This document shows, one piece after another, positions 1 through 9,160 of a DNA stretch of 64,000 nt. The position numbers and the translations under genes were made by a program. Each line of letters starts with the position of its first letter. Position 1 is the first letter of the stretch. A model generated the notes under the pieces. That model saw only the letters and a list, made by a program, of their open reading frames with translations. It had not been told where the DNA came from and made no database searches. This stretch comes from Caloramator sp. E03 (lineage in GTDB: Bacteria > Bacillota > Clostridia > Clostridiales > Caloramatoraceae): contig NZ_CP040093.1 of the NCBI RefSeq assembly GCF_006016075.1, forward strand, positions 2,335,501 through 2,399,500. The letters run 5' to 3'.

Positions 1-1
1 A

Positions 2-808
2 AAGGATAAGGAGCTTTTTAAGAATATTGAATATATAAGTTCAGATTATGTATTTTCATATATTTATATGTACAGTGAGCTATACAAATTAAAAATATAT
101 CATGATGATAGGACAATAATTATACACTCAGGAGCTCAAAAGCCCTCTTTCTATATGCCCTTGGGTGATACGGAATATGGTATAAAACTTATTTTAAAAT
201 ACTGTCAAAGGCAAAAGATTAAACCTCATTTTACAAAGATACCAGTTAGCCATATTGAAATATTTAAAGCTATGAATTTTAAAATAAAGGAAGATAGAAA
301 TTCATTTGACTACATTTACTCTAACTTGGCTTTATCTACTTATGAAGGTCCGAAGTTTCAAAAGCAGAGGAACAATGTTGCAAATTATCTAAAAACAAAT
401 ACTCCAATTTATAGCTGTGATATAGTTAATAACATTGAAAAATGTAAAGAATTTACACTGAAATACTATGCTGGAACTGATGTTGTGCAGCCTACTTTAA
501 AAATACTTGATTGTATAGAGGAGTTTAATTTAAAGGGAGGCATAGTATGGAATGGCAGCGATATTAATGCATACAATATATATGAAATAATATCTGACAA
601 TATGGCCATTTCCCATGTAGAACTTACTAATAATAGCCACAGGGGAGTTCATGCATATATGATAAATGAGATGTCTAAAAATATGGATGTTGAATTTATT
701 AACAAGGAGGATGATATGGGCTTACCCGGACTTAGAAGGTTTAAAGAGAGGTACAATCCTTATGCTCTTCTTGTAAAGTATTCTGCATATCCTAATTTTC
801 ATCTATAG
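2..808 (+). CDS. DUF2156 (phosphatidylglycerol lysyltransferase C-terminal-like) protein, 5' partial
   Basis: The frame is open from base 2 with no start in the window, so this is the C-terminal part (about 268 residues) of a longer protein; the first ATG at 68 is unlikely to be the real start. The visible part resembles the DUF2156/LPG_synthase_C family, a double GNAT-like fold related to the aminoacyl-transfer domain of MprF. Landmarks are SGAQKPSFYMPLGD near the N-terminal side, HRGVHAYMINEM about 50 residues from the end, and the family-like ending GLPGLRRFKERYNP. Free-standing clostridial members have no firm function; transfer of an aminoacyl group to a lipid or other acceptor is a family-based guess. 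It is followed by a strong terminator and converges on the ATP-grasp gene. Confidence 0.8.
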   Translation, partial: KDKELFKNIEYISSDYVFSYIYMYSELYKLKIYHDDRTIIIHSGAQKPSFYMPLGDTEYGIKLILKYCQRQKIKPHFTKIPVSHIEIFKAMNFKIKEDRNSFDYIYSNLALSTYEGPKFQKQRNNVANYLKTNTPIYSCDIVNNIEKCKEFTLKYYAGTDVVQPTLKILDCIEEFNLKGGIVWNGSDINAYNIYEIISDNMAISHVELTNNSHRGVHAYMINEMSKNMDVEFINKEDDMGLPGLRRFKERYNPYALLVKYSAYPNFHL

Positions 809-811
809 AAT

Positions 812-837
812 AAAAAGGAAGGTAAACCTTCCTTTTT
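812..837. terminator. Bidirectional Rho-independent terminator
   Basis: An 11-bp perfect stem (AAAAAGGAAGG, loop TAAA, CCTTCCTTTTT) lies between two convergent genes. A-run and T-run flank the GC core on either side, so it can serve both strands. Confidence 0.85.
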
Positions 838-846
838 ATAATGAAA

Positions 847-1872
847 TTAAATATACATCTGATCCCAATATCTTATCATTTTTGAGCCCCATTTTACATC
901 TATTGATGGCAGTGGTAAGTTATAAGCTAACTTTAAAGATAATTCTAACATATTTACGCCTGCACCAAGGTTAGCAACCAATGAACCTGATACCCTAGGG
1001 TTTATTTCGATTAGCTTTGGTTTACCGTCCTGTGCATATTTAAACTGTATATTTATATTATAAGAAAGGTTTAAAGCTTTAATTATTCTTTTTGATATAT
1101 CAATTATTTCCTCATTCTTTTCTATAATAGATTTAACTGCTACTCCCATAGATGTTTCTACTCTACGTCGGGGAATAGTAACAATTGTTTCGCCATCTTT
1201 ACAAACACAATCCACACTATATTCATCGCCTGGCAAGTATTCCATAACGAGAATATCTGGAATATCATTGTAATGTTTCAAGTAACTTTTTAACATTTTC
1301 CAAGATATTTTAGTGTTTAGCCCTTCGTTTAAAATATCAACCTTTTCATCTGTTATTATATAGAATCCTTTACTACCTTCAGAAGATGCAGGCTTCATAC
1401 ATACTGTTTTGTCAGGATACCCAAGGTTTTGTATAGCTTTTTCAATTTCATCCAATGTAGATACACATATATATTCAGGTATGAAATCGCAACAAGCAAA
1501 ATAATCATATAAGGCTTTCTTGTTATTTGCAATACTAAGCTTTTCAGTATCAGGTGTTACTATTATTTTTACTCCTAATTTATCAAATATTGGAATGTTT
1601 TTTGATAATGGAACTAATTCATCACCGTATTGTGGTATTAAAGTAGTAATTCTTTCATTTTGACAAATAACTTTTATTTTTTCTATATAATCTGGGGCTT
1701 CTCCATTAGGTACTATATATTTCTTATCAGATATTGAAAAGCCTAAGGAATTTTTATTTTTCCTATCAGCTGTAACTATATCTATATTAATATCATTAAT
1801 ATTCTTTAGCATTTTTAAGTCCGATATTGTGCCCATACTGTCTGATATTGTCCATAATACTTTTAAGTTCAT
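847..1872 (-). CDS. ATP-grasp family protein (CarB-like ligase fold)
   Basis: A 341-residue protein with an N-terminal Rossmann-like pre-grasp part (MNLKVLWTISDSMG) and an ATP-grasp domain from about residue 110. The domain shows KPASSEGSKGF (glycine-rich nucleotide loop), VMEYLPGDEYSVD and the metal-binding end motif LIEINPRVSG. Such proteins form an amide or similar bond from a carboxylate via an acyl-phosphate using ATP; the substrate cannot be told from the sequence, and there is no biosynthetic neighbour to suggest one. The start is supported by GGAGG seven bases upstream of the ATG. The gene follows the penicillin-binding protein on the same strand across a 130-bp gap that contains a large inverted repeat. 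Confidence 0.85.
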   Translation of the reverse strand: MNLKVLWTISDSMGTISDLKMLKNINDINIDIVTADRKNKNSLGFSISDKKYIVPNGEAPDYIEKIKVICQNERITTLIPQYGDELVPLSKNIPIFDKLGVKIIVTPDTEKLSIANNKKALYDYFACCDFIPEYICVSTLDEIEKAIQNLGYPDKTVCMKPASSEGSKGFYIITDEKVDILNEGLNTKISWKMLKSYLKHYNDIPDILVMEYLPGDEYSVDCVCKDGETIVTIPRRRVETSMGVAVKSIIEKNEEIIDISKRIIKALNLSYNINIQFKYAQDGKPKLIEINPRVSGSLVANLGAGVNMLELSLKLAYNLPLPSIDVKWGSKMIRYWDQMYI

Positions 1873-1901
1873 AGAATTTCCTCCAAAATGTATGTTTAAA
1901 G

Positions 1902-1997
1902 TAAAAGCAGGGATTTGGCAAGAAACTCTTATAATAGTCTATTTCTTGACAAATCCCAACTGTAATCATAATAAAACCATTTACTTTTTTGCTTTTA
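1902..1997 (-). other. Nested inverted repeats between the PBP and ATP-grasp genes
   Basis: An inner imperfect stem (GGGATTTG-N-CAAGAA at 1910-1924 with its complement at 1943-1957) is enclosed by TAAAAGCA at 1902-1909 and TGCTTTTA at 1990-1997. It lies in the leader of the ATP-grasp gene on the minus strand. No clear T-run follows, so it may be a weak terminator, an attenuator or an operator; I do not recognise it as a known riboswitch. Confidence 0.45.
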
Positions 1998-2002
1998 TAG
2001 TC

Positions 2003-4324
2003 CTATGGTGTGGCAATTGGTGTTCCAGATTCATTAATTTGATTAATAAGTTCTGTCGGGAGTACGTAAGGATCATCTAAAAGGGTAGCCCTTGATTTTG
2101 CATCCCTTTTAATAAATACTTTTCTACTGATATATTCTGAAGGCGTATCCCAAGATGCAAGTTTACCAGTTCTAATATCTATATCTGCAGTTGTATGAAT
2201 GTCACATATTTCAACAGGTTGAGTTCCATCGATGAATAGCTCACTTCTTATTCTTGAACCTCTTGGATCTTGTGCACATATATCAGAGGGAGCCTTTCCT
2301 GAATCTATACATATTTCACTTTTTACTATTCCAGATGGAACTTGGAAATCAACTACATCAAGATTTTTGTGAACTTGTTTCATTATGTCTCCCCACATTC
2401 TTGCAGCAAGAGAACTTGTAAGATTTGTAACTTTAACCTTTGGCTGATCATGACCTATCCATATTGCACCGGAATAGTAAGGAGTAAATCCACAGAACCA
2501 TGCATTTGTGTTGTCGCTTGCAGTACCTGTTTTACCTGCAGCAGGCATTGCACCAAGGTTTGCTGATGCTCCTGTTCCACCAGCTGATAAAACTCCTTTT
2601 AACATATCAGTCATTATATATGCAGCTTGGGGAGATAAAGACTTCGACTGTTCAGAAGTCTTCTCAAGTATTACATCTCCATTCCTATCAGTTACTTTTG
2701 TATACATTATTGGTTCAGAATAAATTCCTCCATTTCCGAATACACCATAGGCTGCAGCCATCTCATAAGGAGTAACTCCTTCTGTCATACCTCCAAGTGC
2801 CATTGCTGCTGTATTTTTATCATCATTTTTAATGGTTGTTATATGAAATTTATTTTGAAGATAATTGATTGATGTGTTAACACCAACTTGAAGCTGAAGT
2901 TTTACAGCAACAAGGTTAACTGAGTGCTTTATAGCATCTCGTATTGTAATATATCCTCTGAATTTACCATCTGCGTTTTTAGGATCCCAGCCCTTATTTG
3001 CTTTAACAAAGTCCGATGGCATAGGAGAATCTTCTATTACAGTTCCTGCCGTTGCAAGCTTTGTATCTATAGCAGGACCATATACTGCAAGAGGTTTTAT
3101 TGAAGAACCGGGCTGTCTTGCAACTTCTGTTGCTCTATTTAGTGACATTAGATCATGGGCACCACGCCCTCCTACAATAGCCCTTACTTCTCCAGATTTG
3201 TAATCAAATATAACAGCTGCTGCCTGAGGTTGCACAATTGATTTTGATTTACCATCAGCTGAATAATATTGTAAGTCTTTGCTAAGCTTAAGATTGCTAT
3301 AGTATTTGTCATTATCTATAACTGATTGGGCAACCTCTTGTATATTTGTGTCAATTGTTAAATAAATATTATATCCACCTATTCTAAGCTTTTGCTTTGC
3401 TTCACTTTCAGTCATACCGTATTTTTCGGCAAAGTCCTTTGCAATCTGTTCTATTGCAGGTTCAATAAACCACTGGTATTTCATAGACATTGCTGTTTGT
3501 TTGCTTTGAAATTTGAGCTTATAATTTAATGCTGAATCATATTCATCCTTTGTAATATATCCAAGTTCAAGCATCTTTGAAAGCACAGTTTTCTGTCTAT
3601 CTAAAAGATCCTTTGGGTTTTCGGTATTTTTCTTGCTATAGGGGTTATATTTAGATGGGTTTTGAGTAATTCCTGCAAGCAATGAACACTCTGCAAGATT
3701 AAGCTGGCTTACATCTTTCCCAAAGTAAAGCATAGAAGCAGCCTGTACACCCCAAGTATTATTTCCAAGAAGTATTGTATTAAGGTAAGCTTCAAGTATT
3801 TGTTCTTTGCTTAATTGCCTTTCAAGTTGTATTGCAAGATAAGCTTCCTGAATCTTTCTTGTTATATTCTTTTTAGGTGATAAAGCATAGTTTTTAATTA
3901 GCTGTTGAGTTATTGTAGATGCTCCCTGAGCCTTTGACATAGTTTTTATATCATACCATAGTGCTCCAAATATTCTTTTTATATCAATTCCATGGTGAGT
4001 CCAAAACCTTTCGTCTTCAATAGCAACAAATGCATTTTGAAGATTCTTAGGTATCTGCTTTAATGGTACTACATTTCTGTTTTCACTTCCTGAAAAATCC
4101 TCGATATATTTTCCATTCATGTCATATATCTTGCTGCTTTGCTTTAAATTGTTTATTATATCTGTATTTAATGTAGGAGCTGATTTAAGTACAGCAATTA
4201 CAGCACCTGTTGCAGCAGCTGTTGATAACAGGATGATTATTAATATAATAATGAGGAATTTTTTACCAATACCAGAGCCTTTTTTCTTTACTTTTTTTCT
4301 CTTTCTTCTGCTTTCCTGTTCCAT
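2003..4324 (-). CDS. Class A penicillin-binding protein (PBP1A-type transglycosylase/transpeptidase)
   Basis: A bifunctional peptidoglycan synthase of 773 residues, within the usual size for Firmicute PBP1A. It has a lysine-rich cytoplasmic N-terminus (1-22), one membrane anchor (about 23-46), and a GT51 glycosyltransferase domain with the catalytic Glu in EDERFWTHHG (Glu103) and QGASTITQQL. The transpeptidase domain shows the acyl-serine motif PGSSIKP, the SVN motif and KTGTAS. The C-terminal tail carries paired cysteines (EICIDSG, DICAQD, VEICDIH). It polymerises lipid II and cross-links stem peptides outside the membrane. AGGAGGT lies 7 bases before the ATG. It is divergent from yunB, and the ATP-grasp gene lies downstream. 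Confidence 0.95.
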   Translation of the reverse strand: MEQESRRKRKKVKKKGSGIGKKFLIIILIIILLSTAAATGAVIAVLKSAPTLNTDIINNLKQSSKIYDMNGKYIEDFSGSENRNVVPLKQIPKNLQNAFVAIEDERFWTHHGIDIKRIFGALWYDIKTMSKAQGASTITQQLIKNYALSPKKNITRKIQEAYLAIQLERQLSKEQILEAYLNTILLGNNTWGVQAASMLYFGKDVSQLNLAECSLLAGITQNPSKYNPYSKKNTENPKDLLDRQKTVLSKMLELGYITKDEYDSALNYKLKFQSKQTAMSMKYQWFIEPAIEQIAKDFAEKYGMTESEAKQKLRIGGYNIYLTIDTNIQEVAQSVIDNDKYYSNLKLSKDLQYYSADGKSKSIVQPQAAAVIFDYKSGEVRAIVGGRGAHDLMSLNRATEVARQPGSSIKPLAVYGPAIDTKLATAGTVIEDSPMPSDFVKANKGWDPKNADGKFRGYITIRDAIKHSVNLVAVKLQLQVGVNTSINYLQNKFHITTIKNDDKNTAAMALGGMTEGVTPYEMAAAYGVFGNGGIYSEPIMYTKVTDRNGDVILEKTSEQSKSLSPQAAYIMTDMLKGVLSAGGTGASANLGAMPAAGKTGTASDNTNAWFCGFTPYYSGAIWIGHDQPKVKVTNLTSSLAARMWGDIMKQVHKNLDVVDFQVPSGIVKSEICIDSGKAPSDICAQDPRGSRIRSELFIDGTQPVEICDIHTTADIDIRTGKLASWDTPSEYISRKVFIKRDAKSRATLLDDPYVLPTELINQINESGTPIATP

Positions 4325-4489
4325 AATTGACCTCCTTTAAGTATGGTTGTACAAATATAAGGCCCTATAGCTTTTTTATACATTATATCATATTTTATAA
4401 ATAATAAAAAATTCTTTGGTATATTAAACCATATTATTCTGTAACAAAACCTATTTTTAAAGCATAAAATAATAAGAAGGGGGGATTTT

Positions 4490-5149
4490 ATGAATGCACC
4501 CTTTAAAAAGAGAAAAATTAAAAGTATAGCATTTTTAATTATTATATTTGCATTCATATTATTTATATTCTATAAGCTCGATAAAGAGCTTAAGCCTGTC
4601 ATGATGGCTCTTTGTGATGCAGAGGCAAGAATAATTGCAATGGAAACTATAAACGGTACAATAAGAGAAGAATTTGGGAGTAAAATATCTTATGATGATA
4701 TTATGAATATAAAGACCGATAAGGATGGGAATATCGTTATGATACAGGCAAATACTGTAGAACTAAACAGGATAGGTTCAGATGTAGCCTTATCGGTACA
4801 AAAAAGGATACAAAGTATAGGAGTAAGGGGAGTCAAAATTCCCCTTGGGGTTCTTGCTAAAAACGATTTATTTGCATACTATGGTCCTAAAATTACCTTT
4901 AAAATGCAGCCTGTAGGTTCAGTTGTTACAAGCTATCGTTCAGAGTTTCAGGCAGCAGGTATAAACCAGACAAGACATATTGTTTATCTTGATGTTACCT
5001 CAACTATTCAAGTTGTAATACCTCTTGCAAGGAATGTGGTAACAGTAACCTCTAATATACCAATAGCTGAAAGCATAATCGTTGGAAAGGTTCCTAACAC
5101 TTATGCAAACATAGAAGGAACCAAATTAGATGATATTATAAAAAAATAA
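4490..5149 (+). CDS. yunB: Sporulation protein YunB
   Basis: A 219-residue protein with a basic N-terminus, one membrane segment (about residues 13-29) and the YunB domain. Recognisable family stretches are MALCDAEARIIAMETIN, GVRGVKIPLGVL and the C-terminal SNIPIAESIIVGKVPNTY. In Bacillus subtilis YunB is made in the mother cell under sigma E and is needed for efficient sporulation; its molecular action is unknown. The start has a strong AAGGGGGGAT ribosome binding site. The gene is single, divergent from the PBP gene and converges on hpt through a shared terminator. It supports the organism being a spore former. Confidence 0.93.
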   Translation: MNAPFKKRKIKSIAFLIIIFAFILFIFYKLDKELKPVMMALCDAEARIIAMETINGTIREEFGSKISYDDIMNIKTDKDGNIVMIQANTVELNRIGSDVALSVQKRIQSIGVRGVKIPLGVLAKNDLFAYYGPKITFKMQPVGSVVTSYRSEFQAAGINQTRHIVYLDVTSTIQVVIPLARNVVTVTSNIPIAESIIVGKVPNTYANIEGTKLDDIIKK

Positions 5150-5170
5150 AGCCATTTAGGCTTTATTTTT
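5145..5170. terminator. Terminator shared by yunB and hpt
   Basis: Stem AATAAAGCC / GGCTTTATT with loop ATTTA and a following T-run. It sits between convergent genes and overlaps the stop end of yunB. Confidence 0.75.
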
Positions 5171-5689
5171 CTTCCCAGTTGAATATATAAGGCTTATTTC
5201 TATAATAATCTCCATAGTTAAGTCCATATCCGACAACGAAAACGTCTGGAATAGTAAAACATTTATAGTCTGGAACAATATCTACTTTTCTTCTTTCAGG
5301 TTTATCTAAAAGTACACAGCATTTTATACTGTTTGGATTATACTTTTTAAGGTATTCCTTTACGAATTTCATAGTAATTCCTGTATCTATTATATCGTCA
5401 ACTATTAAAACATCATATCCTTCTATATTATCTGAAACATCTTGTACTACTTTAACGGTACCTGATGATGTTTCGCTGTGGCCATAGCTTGAAGTAGCCA
5501 TAAAACCAATCATTAAGGGAATGTCTATTTTTCTAACAAGGTCAGCAGTAAATATAAAACTACCACGAAGTAATGATAATATATAAAGCTTTTGTTTTTA
5601 TAGTCTTCTGATATTGTTTTAGCAACTTCTACTATTTTTTCAGATATTTCATCAGCTGATATAAGTATGTTTTCTTTTTTACCTTCCAT
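5163..5689 (-). pseudogene. hpt: Hypoxanthine phosphoribosyltransferase, disrupted by a frameshift
   Basis: Hpt converts hypoxanthine or guanine plus PRPP to the nucleotide in purine salvage. The N-terminal part (MEGKKENILISADEI, start at 5689, GGGAGTAGG upstream) and the C-terminal part (KIDIPLMIGFMATSSYGH, PRPP loop VLIVDDIIDTGIT, DVFVVGYGLNYGDYYRN) are both well conserved but lie in different frames. Read on the minus strand, adding one A within AAAAACAAAAGC restores EDYKNKKLYILSLLRGSFIF without other changes. The break therefore lies at about 5590-5599, in A-runs. A recent mutation and a sequencing error in a homopolymer are both possible; the otherwise intact sequence favours a very recent event or an error. 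The promoter region is intact although an IS30 element sits just upstream. Confidence 0.88.
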
Positions 5690-5726
5690 TAATCCTACTC
5701 CCTTCATTTTGCCTTTGCTTAAAATT

Positions 5727-5755
5727 AGGATAAAATATTGATGGTATTTTGTCAA
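5727..5755 (-). promoter_or_regulatory. Sigma-A type promoter of hpt
   Basis: On the minus strand TTGACA, a 17-bp spacer and TATCCT lie about 40 bp upstream of the hpt start. The IS30 element beyond 5797 leaves it untouched. Confidence 0.6.
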
Positions 5756-5804
5756 CAATTAAGAATTGGATTTTAGATTTGATTCATTGTATAATTAAAT
5801 GCAA
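5755..5804 (+). repeat. Left copy of an approximately 50-bp imperfect direct repeat flanking the IS30 element
   Basis: This copy reads ACAATTAAGAATTGGATTTT and continues through TTGTATAATTAAATGCAA. It matches 7114-7166 on the other side of the IS, with small indels. Both copies contain a promoter-like TATAAT. The last bases of this copy are also the first bases of the IS. Confidence 0.6.
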
Positions 5805-5850
5805 CAGGTAAAAAATATTTAAACCATAGTGAAAATCATGTATGATATAG

Positions 5851-6916
<1,066 letters not shown>

Positions 6917-6918
<2 letters not shown>

Positions 6919-7062
6919 AAATAGCCTAAATCATATTATGAATATTGTAGATGCCACTTGTGGTATGTCAAGGGTAAAGCTACGCCTGCTACGCAGCCCT
7001 TGACATACCCCTGCGTGACATATAGATTGATAATTAAGATGGATTTAAGGCTATTTTGACTA
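6917..7062. other. Nested hairpin in the 3' part of the IS30 element
   Basis: A perfect 13-bp stem (GGTATGTCAAGGG at 6962-6974, complement at 6997-7009) encloses a GC-rich loop with two copies of GCTACGC. It is surrounded by a long-range inverted pair, AAAATAGCCTAAATC near 6917 and GATTTAAGGCTATTTT near 7045. There is no T-run after the inner stem, so it does not look like a normal terminator. It may be a structured end region of the IS or a small insertion into it. Confidence 0.55.
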
Positions 7063-7113
7063 TTTTTAGTCCTTATACTACATGATTTTTCACAGAGTGT
7101 TGCATTTATTATT

Positions 7114-7166
7114 GCAATTTAAGTGGATTTTAGATTTTTTAAGCATGTTGTATAATATAAATGCAA
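7114..7166 (+). promoter_or_regulatory. hflX promoter region; right copy of the direct repeat flanking the IS
   Basis: TTGTATAAT at 7148-7156 supplies a good -10 element, with TTTAGA or TTAGAT as possible -35 elements 15-16 bp upstream. The whole stretch is similar to 5755-5804 on the far side of the IS. Confidence 0.5.
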
Positions 7167-7179
7167 AGGAGATGATGCT

Positions 7180-8997
7180 ATGATAAGAGGAAATATTGAG
7201 GGAATTAAAAAGATATACATTGAGGAACTTGAAAAACTTTATGAGGTTGAATGTGATAAAAATCTTTTAGTGCCTTTTGATATAATGAATGTAATATGCA
7301 GAATATCTTCTGAAATAAACAGAGAGATATCTGTATATATAAACAGAAGGGGAAAGGTTATAGACGTTGGTATAGGAGATAGTGGGACTGTTAGTCTTGA
7401 AGCACTTTCAGAAAAAAGAAACGAATTAGGACTTTCAGGTATAAGATGTATTCATACTCATCCATCAGGTGAGGCTATGCTATCATCTGTTGATGTTACA
7501 GCACTTATAAGCATGAGGTTTGATTGTATGGTAGCAATAAATACTGCCGATGATAAGCCCTTTGAGTTTTCCTTTGGATATTTAAAAACTCAGGAAGGTA
7601 AAGTGAAGGATGAAGTTTTTATTGAGGGTCCATATCCTGCAAATCAAATTGAATGTGTAGACGTTATTGATATGATTCAAAACATAGAGAAAGGCTTATA
7701 TGACAAGGTACATGTACTTGAAAGTGATAAAAAAGAAAGGGTAATTCTTGTTGGAGTAGCAAGTAATGACCTATATACTCCTGAAGAGTCGTTAAATGAA
7801 CTTGAGGAACTTGCCAAAACTGCAGGAGCACATGTTGTATATAAGGCAATTCAAAATAGGGATAAAATTGATGCTGCATATTATATAGGTAGTGGCAAAG
7901 CAAGGGAAATAGCTCTTTTAAGGCAGAGCCTTATGGCTGATACCATAATATTTGATGATGAACTAAGTGGTGCTCAGGTAAGGAATTTAGAAGAGATTAT
8001 AGGATGTAAAGTAATTGATAGAACAACTTTAATACTTGACATCTTTGCTCAAAGGGCTGTTTCAAGAGAAGGTAAAATACAGGTTGAACTTGCACAGCTA
8101 AAATACAGATTACCAAGGCTCATAGGACTTGGTGGGGTTTTATCAAGAACAGGAGGAGGAATAGGAACAAGGGGACCAGGAGAGAAGAAGCTTGAAATAG
8201 ACAGAAGACATATTAAAAACAGGATATATGATCTTGAAAAGGAACTTGAAGATATAAAGAAAACAAGAAGCCTTCAAAGAGAAAGAAGAAAATCTAACGA
8301 AATCCCTGTTGTATCCTTTGCTGGGTATACTAATGCAGGGAAGTCAACTTTAAGAAATAAGCTTTGTGAGTTATTTGGTATTGATAAGGAAAAAGTACTT
8401 GAAGCTGATATGCTTTTTGCTACTCTTGATACAACAACAAGGCTTGTAAAGCTTCCATCAGGCAAGGATGTTCTTTTATCGGATACTGTTGGATTTATAA
8501 GAAAGCTTCCCCATGAACTAATTGAGGCTTTTAAATCAACTCTTGAAGAGGTTATATATAGTGATGTTATAGTTCATGTTGTAGATGCATCTAATAAAAA
8601 TGCCCAGGCACAAATTGAAACTGTGAATTCAGTATTAAATGAAATAGGTGCAGGTAATAAAAAAGTAATACTTGCATTTAATAAGATTGATGTAACAGAT
8701 AAAGATACTATTTCATTTTTAAGAAGCAAATACAGCGATGGAATTGAAATATCAGCAGTAAAAGCAATTAATCTTGACCTTCTTCTTCAAAGGATAGAGG
8801 ATGAGGTTTATAAAGAATTTATTAAAGCAAGGCTTTTTATTCCCTATAGCGATACAAAAGTAATATCTTATCTACATGACAACAATTGTGTTGAAAAGGA
8901 AGAATATAAAGAGGATGGGATATATGTTGATATTAAAACTACAAAGGATGTATTTGGAAGAGTAAAAAATTATTCAATAAATACTATTTTAAATTAA
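7180..8997 (+). CDS. hflX: GTPase HflX with N-terminal JAMM-like domain
   Basis: HflX is a ribosome-associated GTPase that rescues or splits stalled 70S ribosomes under stress. At 605 residues this is longer than the roughly 430-residue E. coli type. The N-terminal 170 residues hold a JAMM/RadC-like metal motif: His92-x-His94-Pro-Ser-Gly followed by Ser102-Ser-Val-Asp105, with possible Glu partners upstream (Glu45, Glu49). The HflX domain follows (YIGSGKAREIA, SRTGGGIGTRGPGEKKLE), then the G domain (GYTNAGKST, DTVGFIRKLPHELIEAF, NKID). AAGGAGATGATGCT precedes the ATG. It is transcribed alone; a tRNA-Gln gene lies just downstream. Confidence 0.95.
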   Translation: MIRGNIEGIKKIYIEELEKLYEVECDKNLLVPFDIMNVICRISSEINREISVYINRRGKVIDVGIGDSGTVSLEALSEKRNELGLSGIRCIHTHPSGEAMLSSVDVTALISMRFDCMVAINTADDKPFEFSFGYLKTQEGKVKDEVFIEGPYPANQIECVDVIDMIQNIEKGLYDKVHVLESDKKERVILVGVASNDLYTPEESLNELEELAKTAGAHVVYKAIQNRDKIDAAYYIGSGKAREIALLRQSLMADTIIFDDELSGAQVRNLEEIIGCKVIDRTTLILDIFAQRAVSREGKIQVELAQLKYRLPRLIGLGGVLSRTGGGIGTRGPGEKKLEIDRRHIKNRIYDLEKELEDIKKTRSLQRERRKSNEIPVVSFAGYTNAGKSTLRNKLCELFGIDKEKVLEADMLFATLDTTTRLVKLPSGKDVLLSDTVGFIRKLPHELIEAFKSTLEEVIYSDVIVHVVDASNKNAQAQIETVNSVLNEIGAGNKKVILAFNKIDVTDKDTISFLRSKYSDGIEISAVKAINLDLLLQRIEDEVYKEFIKARLFIPYSDTKVISYLHDNNCVEKEEYKEDGIYVDIKTTKDVFGRVKNYSINTILN

Positions 8998-9007
8998 AAA
9001 GTTCTTG

Positions 9008-9036
9008 ACTGTTTTTGAAAGAGTATATATAATAAT
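9008..9036 (+). promoter_or_regulatory. Promoter of the tRNA-Gln gene
   Basis: TTGACT, a 17-bp spacer and TATAAT lie about 20 bp upstream of the tRNA 5' end. Confidence 0.75.
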
Positions 9037-9054
9037 AGATGTTCAAGATAATGA

Positions 9055-9127
9055 TGCCGAGTCGCCAAGTGGTAAGGCACCTGACTCTGGATCAGGCACT
9101 CCGTGGGTTCGAGTCCTACCTCGGCAG
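9055..9127 (+). tRNA. trnQ: tRNA-Gln (anticodon CTG)
   Basis: A full cloverleaf can be drawn: acceptor TGCCGAG/CTCGGCA, D-arm around GCCAAGTGGTAAGGC, anticodon stem CCTGA/TCAGG with loop CTCTGGA (anticodon CTG), T-arm with GTTCGAGTC, discriminator G. CCA is encoded at 9128-9130. The G discriminator and weak first acceptor pair fit tRNA-Gln. CTG is the less common glutamine anticodon in A/T-rich genomes, which normally also have TTG. Confidence 0.93.
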
Positions 9128-9136
9128 CCATTAGAA

Positions 9137-9160
9137 GACGGCTTTTAGCCGTCCTTTTTT
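9137..9160 (+). terminator. Terminator of tRNA-Gln
   Basis: Stem GACGGC / GCCGTC with loop TTTTA, followed by CTTTTTT. It overlaps the stop codon of the convergent phosphodiesterase gene. Confidence 0.85.

Noticed and set aside
5525..5758. Separate 77-residue gene upstream of the hpt fragment
   Set aside because: Its first half is the normal N-terminus of Hpt; the last 15 residues are out-of-frame translation after the frameshift.
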